From Marasmius tenuissimus (lineage: Eukaryota; Basidiomycota; Agaricomycetes; Agaricales; Marasmiaceae), in contig JAQOTA010000050.1 in assembly GCA_029532415.1 (NCBI GenBank), positions 1,922,001 to 1,986,000 of the forward strand: a stretch of DNA of 64,000 nucleotides, written 5' to 3'. Every line of letters starts with the position of its first letter. Position 1 is the stretch's first letter. The translations under genes and the position numbers were made by a program. The notes under the pieces were generated by a model. It was not told the DNA's origin and searched no databases. It saw nothing but the letters and a program-made list of their open reading frames with translations. Shown piece by piece: positions 11,231-23,076 of this stretch.

Positions 11231-12624
11231 ATGTCAGCAATCAAGAAGTTCTCGCGAGAGATTTGGGACATGATATTCTCGTTTATTCTTGGAGCGGATG
11301 CGCTACCTGTTGTCCTGACATGCAAGTTGTTCAGGGAACTTGGTAGAAGACCGTTGAACGACCGAATCGTTTGGAAACGATCCAACGTTTTTCTCCAATG
11401 GCAGCAGGGGTACATCGGGGTCGACGGTATCTCGAAGTTTCCACGACATGTTCAACTCGGCGCCCTCAAGTACCAAGGGACATCTTTAGAGATTTCTTTC
11501 AGTGCCGTCTTGCCGGTGATTCAGTCGTTTGTAAACCTGCGTACCTTGGAGCTTCAGCACATATACATCCCTCTCCACCAAATGTCCTCTATCCTGTGTA
11601 CACTCCCTCACATCAATACCCTATGTTTGCGCCACATTATCCGTCGGAAAGAGCTCGTATGGGGTCGTCATCGCCAACAACATAATTGTAGCTTGCGCTC
11701 GATAACTCTCGACCATGTCTGCGCAACATCATTACCGAGTGACATCGGATTCAAACATGTCGTTGATCTGCTCACGGTGGAGGGCTTAAATGACATCCAT
11801 GTCACTATCGACTCGTTTATCGACATACTGGATACACATATCGCTTCAGGGGTCGTATTTCCGTCTACTCTCAAGGTACTTGACGTGCGAACTTTCGATG
11901 ATCAAGTCAACAAAGCTCTTGCGGGCACATTATCGGTAGGGGCATACGGTTCAGTGTTGGCATCGATGTTGAATCGGTGTTCTACTGGATTACGAGATCT
12001 ATCAATTTGGAGTGCAGATACAATGTTGCCTCCTGAAGAATCAATGCATCTACCATCGTTGGAACGGCTCGTTGGATCGCACGCGCTTCTGTGCAAGTTA
12101 TTCCCTGGTCAAAATATATCGCAGATTTGGGTCCCGACGCCCATAGCCACTTCTAATATTCCATGGAGACATTCCGTTCACGTCCCATGTGGCCTGAACT
12201 TAACACATCTCAGCGTTCTTCTATGGGATTCAACCGACACTAGCATCGAGTCGTTGTGCATCCAACATCCCAATATTATTGAACTGTCATTGGAACCCCA
12301 ACCTGCTATTTCGAAAGTGAGCTCACGATTATTCTGTTTGAGTGTTACTCATAGAGAGAAAAGACAGGATTAAAATCTCTGTCGGACTCATTGTCGAGGC
12401 TCAAAGGACTGAAAACAATATCGATCGTGACTCGACGAGTAAAACCGAAGTTGTCTGCGGAAGATTGCACAGAAATCGTCTCCCTCTGGAAATCCAGGTG
12501 TCCAGGTCTGCTGTATGCAAGATTGCTTCCCGATATGAAATACAAATGGCTCGGCATCGAAAAGTGGGAAATTCAGGTGTACCAGGATCGCGAACTTCTC
12601 ATTCCATTACCCGAATACTTGTAA
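11231..12624 (+). CDS. F-box / leucine-rich-repeat-like protein
   Basis: Residues 1-50 form an F-box-like segment (F-S-R-E-I-W-D-M-I-F-S-F-I-L-G then L-P-V-V-L-T-C-K-L-F-R-E-L), the part that would bind Skp1 in an SCF ubiquitin ligase. The remainder has loose leucine-rich repeats such as L-R-T-L-E-L and L-T-H-L-S-V-L-L-W. One 38-nt intron (12317-12354) removes a frame change and joins to the block L-K-S-L-S-D-S-L-S-R-L-K-G-L-K-T ending at stop 12622-12624. Such F-box proteins are strongly expanded in mushroom-forming fungi and usually have no known target. Start 11231 is the first ATG and sits immediately before the F-box. Confidence 0.7.
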
Positions 12625-12736
12625 TTTAACAAATTTGATCCTCCCATAATTTACAAGCGGATCGCGAGTTCAGCTGACGATAACATGGGTAACTTGTAAT
12701 ATTTATCTCCCCCCGATAAGTGTATCTTCACAACTT

Positions 12737-13588
12737 ATGTTGAACTTAGACCACCTCACTACGCTATTCAGCAAACAAACCGCCATAGATATCCTCGCTG
12801 CCCCCGACTCCAACAGTATCATTCACCTCTTTGTCCCTATTCATATCCATTTTCCTCAGTCAATTTCAATCACAGAAGTTGGGCCTTTTGTTCGTAAACA
12901 CTGGTTGTTGAGCCGTGGCGAGCATATTCCTCTGCAGCCGGATGTTTTCGGGACTATTCACAGTCTTGAGCTATGTCAGGCAGAACAGGTGCGTTGGATC
13001 ACAATGTCGAACCGGTTGTGAACATTGATCATTGAAAAGATACCATTTGTCGAAACCATTGCTTTCATTTCCCTCAAGGACGTCGATGAACGGGATCATG
13101 GCCATACTGTCGGACATTTGGAGGATTCAGTGCTACTGCAACAGGCACAGATATTCGAGAACATTATCGATTTCGCCCGCACTGAGGTAAGAGAGCTAGT
13201 GTTAGAGGTCGTGCCATCCATTGATTTCTATCATGAGGTCGACGCGATGTCATTTTGTTCATTCCGTTCGGGGCATGCGGATCGAGTTCGGCTTTCAATA
13301 ACAGACTCGACAACTGTGGGTCCAATTCATTGTACACCATCGCAAACACTAAGAAAGTGCCAGGTTTTCAATCCCACTGGTAGGCGGGTATCGATGGAAG
13401 ACATAAGCGAAGGAGTTCCGGTCGTCGCGAATGTCCGGCTTCATACCGTGTCGTATTCCAACGACAGGATTAAAAAATGTGTATGCACCTATATTACTAT
13501 ATGTGCCACCCAAGATCCTGATTTCTTAACTTTGGGGTATCATAAGGAAATCGTGCTCGAAGCTGTCCGTATCGATATCCTGACTTGA
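12737..13588 (+). CDS. Hypothetical protein, possible F-box-less relative of the upstream gene
   Basis: A product of 266 residues after removal of a 51-nt GT-AG intron (12989-13039). The intron length is a multiple of three and it contains the only in-frame stop (13019-13021), so the gene need not be broken. No F-box is visible at the start, and the strand, spacing and general LRR-like tone (F-V-E-T-I-A-F-I-S-L-K-D, V-R-E-L-V-L-E-V-V-P) suggest a truncated tandem relative of the F-box gene 113 bp upstream. No function can be given. Confidence 0.5.
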
Positions 13589-14057
13589 AACATGACCCAT
13601 AGTCTAACAGTATAAGTATATTCACATTTGATATCTGTTGTACGTACCGATTCGTGGAGGAAGTGAGATTTTGAGTCGTCAACTGTTACTCTCAGCATTA
13701 GCGCTGGCCCGATTGGTCTAGATCTTCGCGGACCGTTGTTTGACCGTTGTCCCACATGTCTATGGACAGCCGGACGGGCAGCCGCCTGCATCCGGTCTTG
13801 AGTCTAGAGCTCTATTTGGATTCATGACATCCCGATACTGCTCCAGGCTTTCGGATACGATCATTCTTGGGAGGAACTTGTGGTTTGTCTTTTCAAAATT
13901 CTATGGTCTTGTGAATACTCACCTATTCCGCGATCCGCAATCCACTTGCGGATGGCCGATTCTTCGTGAAATCTCTTGGTAATTTGAGACAGAGAGATGA
14001 CCTACTGGTGCATATCAAAAATTCACCACTTCGTGTCTTTGTCTCTCTCAAGCCAAC
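13589..14057. other. Intergenic, no supported gene
   Basis: Short frames such as those ending near 13982 lack motifs and splice support. Probably holds the promoter of the gene starting at 14058. Confidence 0.5.
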
Positions 14058-15613
14058 ATGGCCATCGCGGACATATTCCTCCCAGACATGCAAGATACGA
14101 ACGTGTTCCGGGACAGGTCACAGAAGAACGGTTTATACGACATGGTCGTCGAACAATTCGACGATATGGGGACCGAGGCACTTGCCAATATGACATTCGA
14201 CAAGGACTTTTTCGCTGACCCTCTCAACATCAAGTCAAACTGCAGTATGAAATACGTCGACAAGAAGCACGAGGTCGTTACCTTCAATCTCATTGGCGAA
14301 GTCGTTGGAAGTGTTTATGGAACGCGATTGGGGCCAGACGGGAATCATTATCGGGGCAATAAACAAGATGTGAGTTCTATCTTCTTATTTCGACACATCG
14401 GGACTCATGATCCTTAGGAAATCAATGTCATTGACGACGAGTCAAAAGCAAAGTTCGTAATCACCCTGAGCGAACCATCGTTCAGCACGCAAGCCATGAA
14501 ACGTCTTTTTGCTCGACAAGTATCAACTATTGAGAGTGTAATCTTCGCTCAGGAAAAGCTTGATGCTGATCAGTCACAGGTAGCTGCTCATTCTAAGTTG
14601 AAATTGTATAACTAACTTTATTACTAGCCATTCACAATCCGGAGTGTCGTGAACGAGGTTGGGGGCGACCGACACACCCTCACATTGACAAATGATCTCC
14701 CCATATATTTCGTGAGTCATCCTGCGTCTCAATCATCTCATTCACATGGATTTCATTGCTACTTTTCAGAATCCAAACAAGACCTCTCGTGTATCCTCAA
14801 TTCGCAGTTTAGGCAAGCGACCTGCCGGTACCACCACTCCACCGTTGGTTATCAATGAACCGATGGATGATAAGGATTTGCCAGATGGTGAGCTTAATCT
14901 TCTGGGTAATTTCAACTGTTTTGACAGTATTGCAGAAGCCAAGGTCACCCGGGAGAGCAGATACTCACCTAGGACCTTCAGGAATTATGGAGGACCTTTG
15001 TTCCAGCAACGACATGCGCTCGTCAATCAACCGCCGTTCTACGATATTGACTCCAAGCTCATTGTACCATGGCGGCTTCACACCAAACTCAATCCTGGAA
15101 CACTTGTTGTGGTCACTGCTTCAATGATGTCGTGGGCACCAAAGTGGGATGATCCCTCAAGGGATCGCAAACGGGCAAGTTATATGTTTGTGCGCTTCCA
15201 TTTATGGTCCTGACTTTATTCAGATTTATCAACTTTTGATCCACGAGCTCAAGGTCGAGGGACTCTCCGACGTTGAACCTTTGCCGCTGGAGATACCATC
15301 TATCAGTTACTCATCCTCGCCTGCACGACCTGTTGTTACTCTCAAAAAAAGATCGGCATTGCATGCACTCTCAGGACGACCAAAAACCGGATCGAGTTCT
15401 GGAGTGACCTCTGAAGCGACCCCCGCTAGGTCCATGCCTCATGTTGCTCCTGCAGATTCAGAACGCTCTCCTTCGGGGACATCGTCATTGTCGTCGGTGA
15501 CAATGTCAAGGGGGTCATCAGTCACCAAACGTAGTCCTCCTCCCAGAGTAGGTGAGGGCGAAGAAGATGGTCAGGCAGTCGAGCATCTGAAGAAGAAGAC
15601 GAAAAAAAAATAG
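14058..15613 (+). CDS. Uncharacterised agaricomycete protein convergent with the Helitron helicase
   Basis: A spliced protein of roughly 430 residues built from at least five exons (breaks near 14370-14416, 14580-14628, 14712-14769 and 15175-15223). Recognisable blocks are F-R-N-Y-G-G-P-L-F-Q-Q-R-H-A-L and L-N-P-G-T-L-V-V-V-T-A-S-M. From memory, blocks of this type recur in many agaricomycete hypothetical proteins. The G-T-L-V-V-V segment inside a beta-rich region could be an OB-like fold, which would fit a single-strand DNA-binding partner of a rolling-circle transposon, but this is a guess. The tail is Ser/Thr/Pro-rich and ends in a basic K-K-K-T-K-K-K cluster, a likely nuclear signal. Its stop is only 70 bp from the end of the Helitron gene. 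Confidence 0.6.
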
Positions 15614-15683
15614 GTGTCAAATTACAATCGTTCTTTACATGTATTACTAGACCGATACGATATGATCCATCTACTTTCAACTG

Positions 15684-18600
15684 TCAATGTGTCACGCAGT
15701 CCCCGGTTGCATCCAAGTACCACTGTAGGGTTGATTTGGCGTCTTGTGAAGTCCGCATTGCCAAAAATTGCAAGCGATCTTCTTCGGCGCGAGCTTCTTG
15801 TGATGCATGTGTCGATATCTTTTTCGGTGGGATCTCACCCAAAATGCGCATACCTGTAGGCCCTTCTTCACCACATTTAATCCTGGACAGCAGTACGTAG
15901 GCCGCAGCGGTGTTTTTTGAGCTTTCGAGATGGAGGTAAGCCGATTCCAATGACCGACTCTGAGAGTTATGGATCGTGAACGAAAACCCTCCAATCAATG
16001 GTAACTGAGTTCGTCGGGCAAAGTAGCGTTTCTCGCGTCCAGGAACAAAGTATGAGATCGTATCTGTGACTGTGGGAATTATCACTCGATGCGGGTGGGA
16101 GGCGTTTGGGTCAGGGTTCGTGTATTTCGGAATGTCGACTTCAGCAGACGCTGCGTATTTTCGACCATCCCGCGTGAAGTATTGGACGTTGATCAGTGTC
16201 CCAAGACTTCCATTACTGAGACCCAGCTCAACTGCAATGTTTTCGACAATGTTGACAGGCATCCCGATTGCGAGTGCAAGGCGGCCACTAAGGTCATTGG
16301 CGTTGCGTTTTACTTCTGTGTTCCAGGCTGCTTTCGCATTCTCTCCAGAAAGCAAGACGCGTCCACGGCCTCTTCCAGTCGTATCTTCGGCATAAAAGAT
16401 GTTAAATGGCTGTGTTGTAGCAGCAGCAAACGCCTTCGTGGTGTTCCAGTTGTGAGCATTTCGAACTGAGTTTGTATACGTGATGAGGGGAGGCGCTCGA
16501 TCTTTGTCGTTGACCCATACCAAGATGCCGTCGTGGTTTGTGTCATTCACTTTGAATGCTTGTAGGTAATCCAAGTCGTTGTCTGGCCCAGCCACCGTGC
16601 AAATTCCTCGACGCAGCCTCGTCAGTAGTGCACAGAACCTGGGGTGTCGTTGGCGGACAACCTCATCAAGGATAACACAGTTCTCGATTGTTCTGTAGTG
16701 TTTGAATCCGGCAACACCACGTTTTACATCGTCGTTTTGGGATTGCAGGGCTGAATCATTACGCGCAAAGGCGGCATATTCATGATCGTACAATGGTTTT
16801 GACTTCGGGGATGTTAACTGGAACTGGTCGCCTGATAGTATTAGTCCGAGATTGTTGAAAGGGTCGTCGCTCGAACCAAGAGCAAGGTTAAGGTAACGAG
16901 AAACTTGGTCGAATTCGAGGCAGCTCATGAAGAAGAACTCATCAATAATCAAGGTCTGTACACCCTGAAGTCGAGAGATCAGATTCTTCTGAGCCGTCGA
17001 ATTTGGTTTGATGAGGTTCTCGTAAGTCGAACAGAGGGAAAGGAATGACGCTGTAGTGGATCCTCCGATATTACTTGCCGCTATTCCAGTTGGAGCTGTG
17101 AACGCAAGCTCATGATCGAGGTTCAGGTGCTGATAAAACTGTCGAAGGGCCTCATAAACGTGGGATTTTCCCGTACCACCTGGGCCTGCGATGATAACTC
17201 GAAATGGTGGGTGACTCGGAACCCTTAACCGTTCCATTCGATGCGAAGCGATGAGAAGGAAAACAAGACGTTGCCGTTTGTTCAGAGTGAGGTTATGGCA
17301 TATAGATATGGCGATCTGCTGCCAAGAATGCAGTGTCTCCCACGTCACAGACAAAGCCGAGCGACTGTTGAGGAGACGATATTTTTGGATGATCTCCTCC
17401 TTTGCGAGTGTTGTCAGTCGGGGCCGTAAATCTCTCTGCGAGTCAGATGAAGTATTTGGGTTTTGTAGTGTTGGTTGCATTTTGCCTATGATTCACAATC
17501 TTCAGACAATGACCACTTGATAGACTAGACCAGTTTACTCACGTCGTCGACTCGACTCCAACAATGCAGTCCTGTCATTTCCAATTGCTTGTGATGCTAA
17601 CGACCCTAGTGTTCGTCCACGAGAAACTCCAACATCCACAAACGATGCGCCCTCAATCCGAGACGTTATGTCGAGGGGATTGTCAGGAATGTCGTAGAGG
17701 CCTGCTACTTGTGCCAATATAGTCGTAATGAGCGCTTGAGCTTGAGCTCCAAGGCCACCAGATTCCTTGAAATCCGATTCATCTTCAACGTCCTCGCTAT
17801 CGGTGGTAGTAATTTGCGATGTTCCTCCGATGTCTTCCTGGCCGGCCTGCCACTCCAAATCGTTCGCTAGATCATCATCAATTTGTGAACGAATATAGTC
17901 TGAGATTCCCTTGGAACCACTTTTAAATGAGAAGAACTTTTCGCGATATATCCGAGAAAAATCGTCTGCTGCTTGTCGACATTCCCATTGTTCTTGGAAA
18001 TGATCCATAATGGTCAAAATCCAGCTCGGACAATTGACCAAAAATGCGCCGAGAGCTTCGACCCAGGATTCATTCGCAGACTTCAGAGGCGATTCTGCAT
18101 TCCGTGACCACTTGCTAAACAATGCAAGCATTGCTATTGCGTAGTTTTCTGCCTGGTCTGGCAGATCGCGACGTGGGATCCCGAAACCGATGAGGACCGG
18201 TACATATTGCTTTGAGCGACGCCGCACAGCATGTGTATTTGATTGCGGGTGATTGGGAAGGAATCGATAAATGGTGTCGTCGACAATATAGGCTGGGTTC
18301 ACTTTTGTCAGAATACAACCAAAAGACGTACTGATAAAGTCGCACCATCAGCTGTGTCTAAATCATCAACATCTGCATCTTTCTCTTCTGAATGCTCCTT
18401 CGATGACGAAATTGAGACCTTCTCGAAAGTAGACATGAACTCCCACAAGCTAGTTGATTCTAACTCGTACGGCCGATACAACATATCACATGCCAATGAC
18501 GAAGACGATGGAGGACTCGGGTGCTTCTGGAGAATCACAACATCTTCCATTGCGACCAAATCTTCGCTTTCAGAACGTGGTATATCGGCATCGTCTGTCT

Positions 18601-21600
18601 CGTGTGGTCTAGCATCTGAATCGTTTTCTCTGAGACTTGATGTTAGTCAACAGAATCATGGAACGATAGCGCAATGACTTACCGCCGTGTTTGATCATTT
18701 GACTGAGACGGAAAATGATCCTTCGACAGCCATGTCAACATCGTTGACCAGTAAAATCGAGCAAACCGGGAGTCGGTAAAATGGTTCGGCTTGCCGAGCA
18801 GCGAAGCTGCCACCTGTTGAGCGGATAACTCACGGCGGGCGTTCGCCTGGTTGAGAGTTTTCATCAGCAACACGCGGCACTGTTCAGAATCTCTCAATAG
18901 AGAGTTACTATCGGATGGTGAGGTTTTCTTCTTCGACGCAGCTTCTAGCGATGATAACGCTGCTCCCAGAGCGCTTGCCATAACTGCGGAATCCAAGGAA
19001 CTCTTTGCGGTGTAAGAAGACATGTAGACAGCGAGTGCCATGCCAAACGCTCCTGATCCAACAAATTTCCCGTCGGTATTACAACCGAACCTCCCAGTAA
19101 TGGCAGGGTGGTGACCAACCATGAGCCCATTCGTGCGGTGTAGATGAATCTTGCCATCTTCATCGATAAACGTTGCGGGGACCAGATCCTCCGGAAGGTG
19201 GAAGCGACACAAAAGATCTTTCTCGGCGGATGTGAGTTTCGACATGGGTACACAGACCTTCTTGAAGCAGGTATTGTTATGACTGTGTTCCTGGCCCGAC
19301 GCATCAAGTACCTCTCGAAGATACTGTCCCCACGCAACATCGAAGTCGGGGTCCCTGGGATGTGGTGGTCTTCCCATGATGTTCCGTTTCAGCCTCGCGT
19401 AATCATCTCCTGTAACACGCTCGGTATTAGGAGGAAAATCCAAAGAAAAACATCTCTCCAGCCATTCGAATAGACGAAGTTTGAATCCTGGGTCTACCGC
19501 ACATCGTTCTTGAATCATTCGAGGAGACAGGGCGCCCTCCAGCCATATGAGAATGTGAAGATGGAGAGAACCTCTACCCTGCGCTTCGACAACTCCATAG
19601 TAATGTTTGACTCTGCCAAAGACACCGCGTCGATTTTTTCGGCCAACACCCAGAAACTTATCGATAAATTCCTGTACCATGAGATGGAAAAACTCTGCTC
19701 CAGCTATAGGATTCGCAGCCAGTGTCCTCATACGATCATGAACTCTGTACCGAGAGTCAGGATTGGAATAGAGGGCATCAAGGTTGATATCATGACCGGC
19801 GAGGAAAGATGTGATGGGATTGTGCCCGTCGGCAGGGTTCAACGTGAAGAAAATGGAGGGAGTGCCACTTTGACGTGATAACGCTCGTATTTCCTCCCGC
19901 ATCTTCATAACCTGTCCAGTTGAGCCTTCAATGTGATCATCAATATAATCCACGAATCGTAGCAATCGCATGATGGATGCTTCGGTTTCGTTCTCTACCT
20001 CGTATGATGATCGATCCCCGATGGTTCTCTTCATTATCAGCGCCTTCTCGACTTTTGCCAGAGTCTTCAAGTCAATGGCTTGCATCGCCGCCATTGCTGA
20101 TGGCCACCAATCCCGACGAACAGCTAGACGAGACTTATTGGAGGATCGCCGTAACATCAGGGTGTTGTGCACCGCGAATATGAAAGATAGATGCGTCTGG
20201 AAACGGCGATCTGAAAGTTGAAGTAGATGGCGCGCATGGTAGAACATTTCCAAACGCCGAAAACCAGTCGTCAAGCGTATAGGATCTTCGAACATCCCAA
20301 TGCCGTATGGAAATAGTGTTGGCCATAAAAGCCCCCACACCTCTGGATTGCTTCGAGTCGAGATCGTTTCCGGAGATGTAGACGTCTTCACGAAACTGCC
20401 GCCTGTCTTTAGGTGGCGTAGGGCCTCTAGTTTGCGAATATCTATGGAAATCTCGGTTTGATCGAGATCAAAGGTCCCTGCGGTTTATTTAGAGCCTGTG
20501 GAATAGCCTCAAGTGAACTCATACCTGTCCTTGATAGTGGAACGCCACGACCATCGTTCAGGTTCTGCGCCGCAAATAAAACTTCGTTCTTATCGATGCC
20601 GTGACCAGAGTATGTGGATGATTGGGAAAGAATCGTGGCGTCTGGCCTCTGGAAGTGGATAGGGAATGGAGGGGGTGCGTCGAGATCTGATTCATCTGGG
20701 TATTCTGAAAGGGCATCTTCATCTATGACTATGTCTTTGTAAAGGGGGTTGTGTTGTTTGAGCCATATCAGAGCACCGAGGATCTTCTGGCGCCGCACAG
20801 TGAAAGGGCATGATTCGAAAGTCTTGATAGTAGCCTGACGGTCATCAGACACGAAAATAACCACGATCTCGTCCTTGAGCGTGCTAACGGGTCGAGGGAG
20901 TCTCTGTGTGATATCGCGAATCTCGTGGGGATGGATACAAACATTTCCGGACGCCACCCTTTGAGCTGTAGGATCATGCCTTTTCTTTCGAGCAGCTTTG
21001 TCCTTGTCCTGCGGATCTTCATCATCGTCATTGGCTTTATTCAGTTTCGCCCAACATTTTGTTGTGTGCGCCCGCGCGATAACCAATTCTTCGACGTATG
21101 TCAGGCACGCCAGCTCCGGTGGAACATTTCCGATCCAACAACCATTCGCCCAGCTCAATACAGGTAGTCGAATAAACTTGTTTGACTTCACCGACTGCCA
21201 ACAAAGACGACATATGTTGTATTCTCCATTGATAAGGACGTGGGATTGAATGAGGGGTTGTTTTTTTATGTCTCTAAGACGTTCAGCAGACTTGTTCAAG
21301 AGAGTGATATCGAGCTGCGAGACCGAGCGCCTGCGTATGGACGTCGAGAGTTCATTTCTGTTACAGAAAGAACAAGGCTCCCTCTTCAAAGCTGATGCTG
21401 TTGTTGCATCGAGACTTTCGCCCAAAATCTATGCATTTTCTGAGTATAGTGAGTCTCATTTGCAGGTGACAACTCACATCCTTCCATTCGTGAGGCGGGG
21501 GAACTTGCGGCCAGTTCTCGTCCCACCAAGCGACGTCATCGAGATCGGCCTGCTGTTCTCGTGTCCTAGCCTCATGACGATTTCTTCGCCGCCTATCGGT

Positions 21601-22311
21601 ATCGGATAATGGTGGGTCTCGGGAATGAACCTCGGGAATTTGGCCGGCCAATAAGGCGTCTTCGTCGTGAACTTGGCATGTGTCATTGCATTGGTGCGCG
21701 ACGAACGCGACTAGATCGCAGAACTCGTCTGTAAGAGGAATGTGGTGATCGGCGGCCAATTGATGAAGTCGTTCTTGCTGTACTTCAAAATCAAGATGGC
21801 TAAGGAGATACTGAAACACAGCTGTTTTTTGTTCTCCTGTCAATGTGTTGTGCACTAGAGCCCATTGAATAACCTCGACATGCAAAAAAGACCATGAACT
21901 TACAGTATACGAAGTCTTCGTCATTGTCCATACTTTCTTCCATAGGTTCATCCATGATTACGGGTTCGATACTTCTGATCATACATGAATAAGTGCATTC
22001 GTGAGTCTCAAAGTTTCGGAGGAGTGTCTGTCGATTCAGGTTGGAGCGAGCTGGAAGTCCATGGTCAGCGGCTATTGACCGAAGATCTGAATGCTTGAGG
22101 GATTGGAAGTAACCGTGGCGCGCATGTTGAAACGCAAGTCGTTTCTGGTCGATGGAAGAATAGACTTCGTAAGTAGCAAGTACACCTTCGCGATCGTAAG
22201 AAAACTATCCATAATATAGAAATAACGCCGCTCACAACTAGTATCGTCACGGGAAGTTCGTTGACGTTTGGAAGGGCTGGGGACGCCTGCGCGAAGTTGT
22301 TTAGAAGCCAT
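15684..22311 (-). mobile_element. Helitron rolling-circle transposon (ends not resolved)
   Basis: The whole stretch is a single Helitron RepHel gene read from the minus strand. Helitrons end in 5'-TC and 3'-CTRR with a short hairpin and insert between A and T. I looked for these next to both ends and found no convincing hairpin plus CTRR between 15614 and 15683, so the element may extend further and could include the convergent gene at 14058-15613. The coordinates given are just those of the coding region. Confidence 0.8.
15684..22311 (-). CDS. Helitron RepHel protein (HUH replication initiator plus Pif1-like helicase)
   Basis: A multi-exon gene for one large transposase. Near the start (about 22311-21950) is a SAP-like segment followed by a C-x-x-x-x-C motif. 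At 20442-21425 is the cysteine-rich Helitron N-terminal domain (C-S-F-C near its start, then C-R-L-C-W). At 18679-20391 is the Rep domain with the HUH motif H-L-H-I-L-I-W and the two-tyrosine motif Y-M-S-S-Y-T-A-K, which nick and join single-stranded DNA. A linker (17535-18559) precedes the Pif1-like SF1 helicase at 15684-17480: Walker A G-P-G-G-T-G-K-S, Walker B I-I-D-E, G-D-Q-F-Q-L and the T-I-H-N-S-Q motif. Long exons are open and catalytic motifs are intact, so it may be functional. The start at 22311 is tentative. Confidence 0.85.
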
Positions 22312-23076
22312 AGCATAGATATGAATGGGCAAATGTGAAAGACTGGAAGTCCTGGCCGGTTCATTGAGGGAATTTTGAAATACTTACTTCCTGAGACTAC
22401 GGGTGCATCCGGGCAGATAGTACACAGTAACAAGATCAATTAGCTTGTTCAAAACCTGTTCAGCACTACCGTTTGTCAAGCCACCAACCTGACTACTGCG
22501 GGTGCCATCGCACAAAGTGGACATGGCCCGCCCCGGGTGCCACAAGGCAAGCGGGACGCCTTGGTTACAGTGAGTACACGCTGCATAACATGCATCTGTG
22601 CGCGTTCTTGAAGCAAATTTGTTGATACTGAGTAGATACTCGAATAAAAACAGGTAGTGTAGTGACTAGTGTTCAGTTCGTCCAATCAAGAGCCTTGCTC
22701 TATAATACATCCCAGATATTAGCACGTTGACTTCATCTCTGAGATTTGGACGTACATTTATCTGTGGTGTCAGGCGCATCCTTGGACAAGACTCGGCCTG
22801 AGCGCCGGGCCCCTCCCCCAACATAGGACTACGATTCGTCAGCTCAAACTGAGGCAAAGAGAGAACCAAAAGTGCAGCGGGCAAATGGAGAGAGAGAGAC
22901 TGAGCTAGGCGCAACGTCTGTTCAGATTCTTCTTTTCCATGACCATGGTGGTTCGAGGGCAAAGAATACGGTGGCTGTGTTAGAGGTCGTTCAGGTTACG
23001 TAAGAATCGGGACATCGGAGGGTTCCAAGAAACAAACACCACGGTTTGTTAACCTGAGTACAGTGCCCCGTCAACG
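22312..23076. other. Intergenic between Helitron and glucosidase II beta gene
   Basis: No frame with recognisable coding content. Probably contains the Helitron 5' terminus and the gtb1 promoter, neither of which could be pinned down. Confidence 0.5.

Noticed and set aside
13019..13021. In-frame TGA that appears to break the F-box-like relative at 12737-13588
   Set aside because: It lies inside a good 51-nt GT-AG intron (12989-13039) whose removal keeps the frame.
15614..15683. Helitron 3' terminus between the convergent genes
   Set aside because: A CTAG occurs near 15649, but no GC-rich hairpin lies at the right distance.
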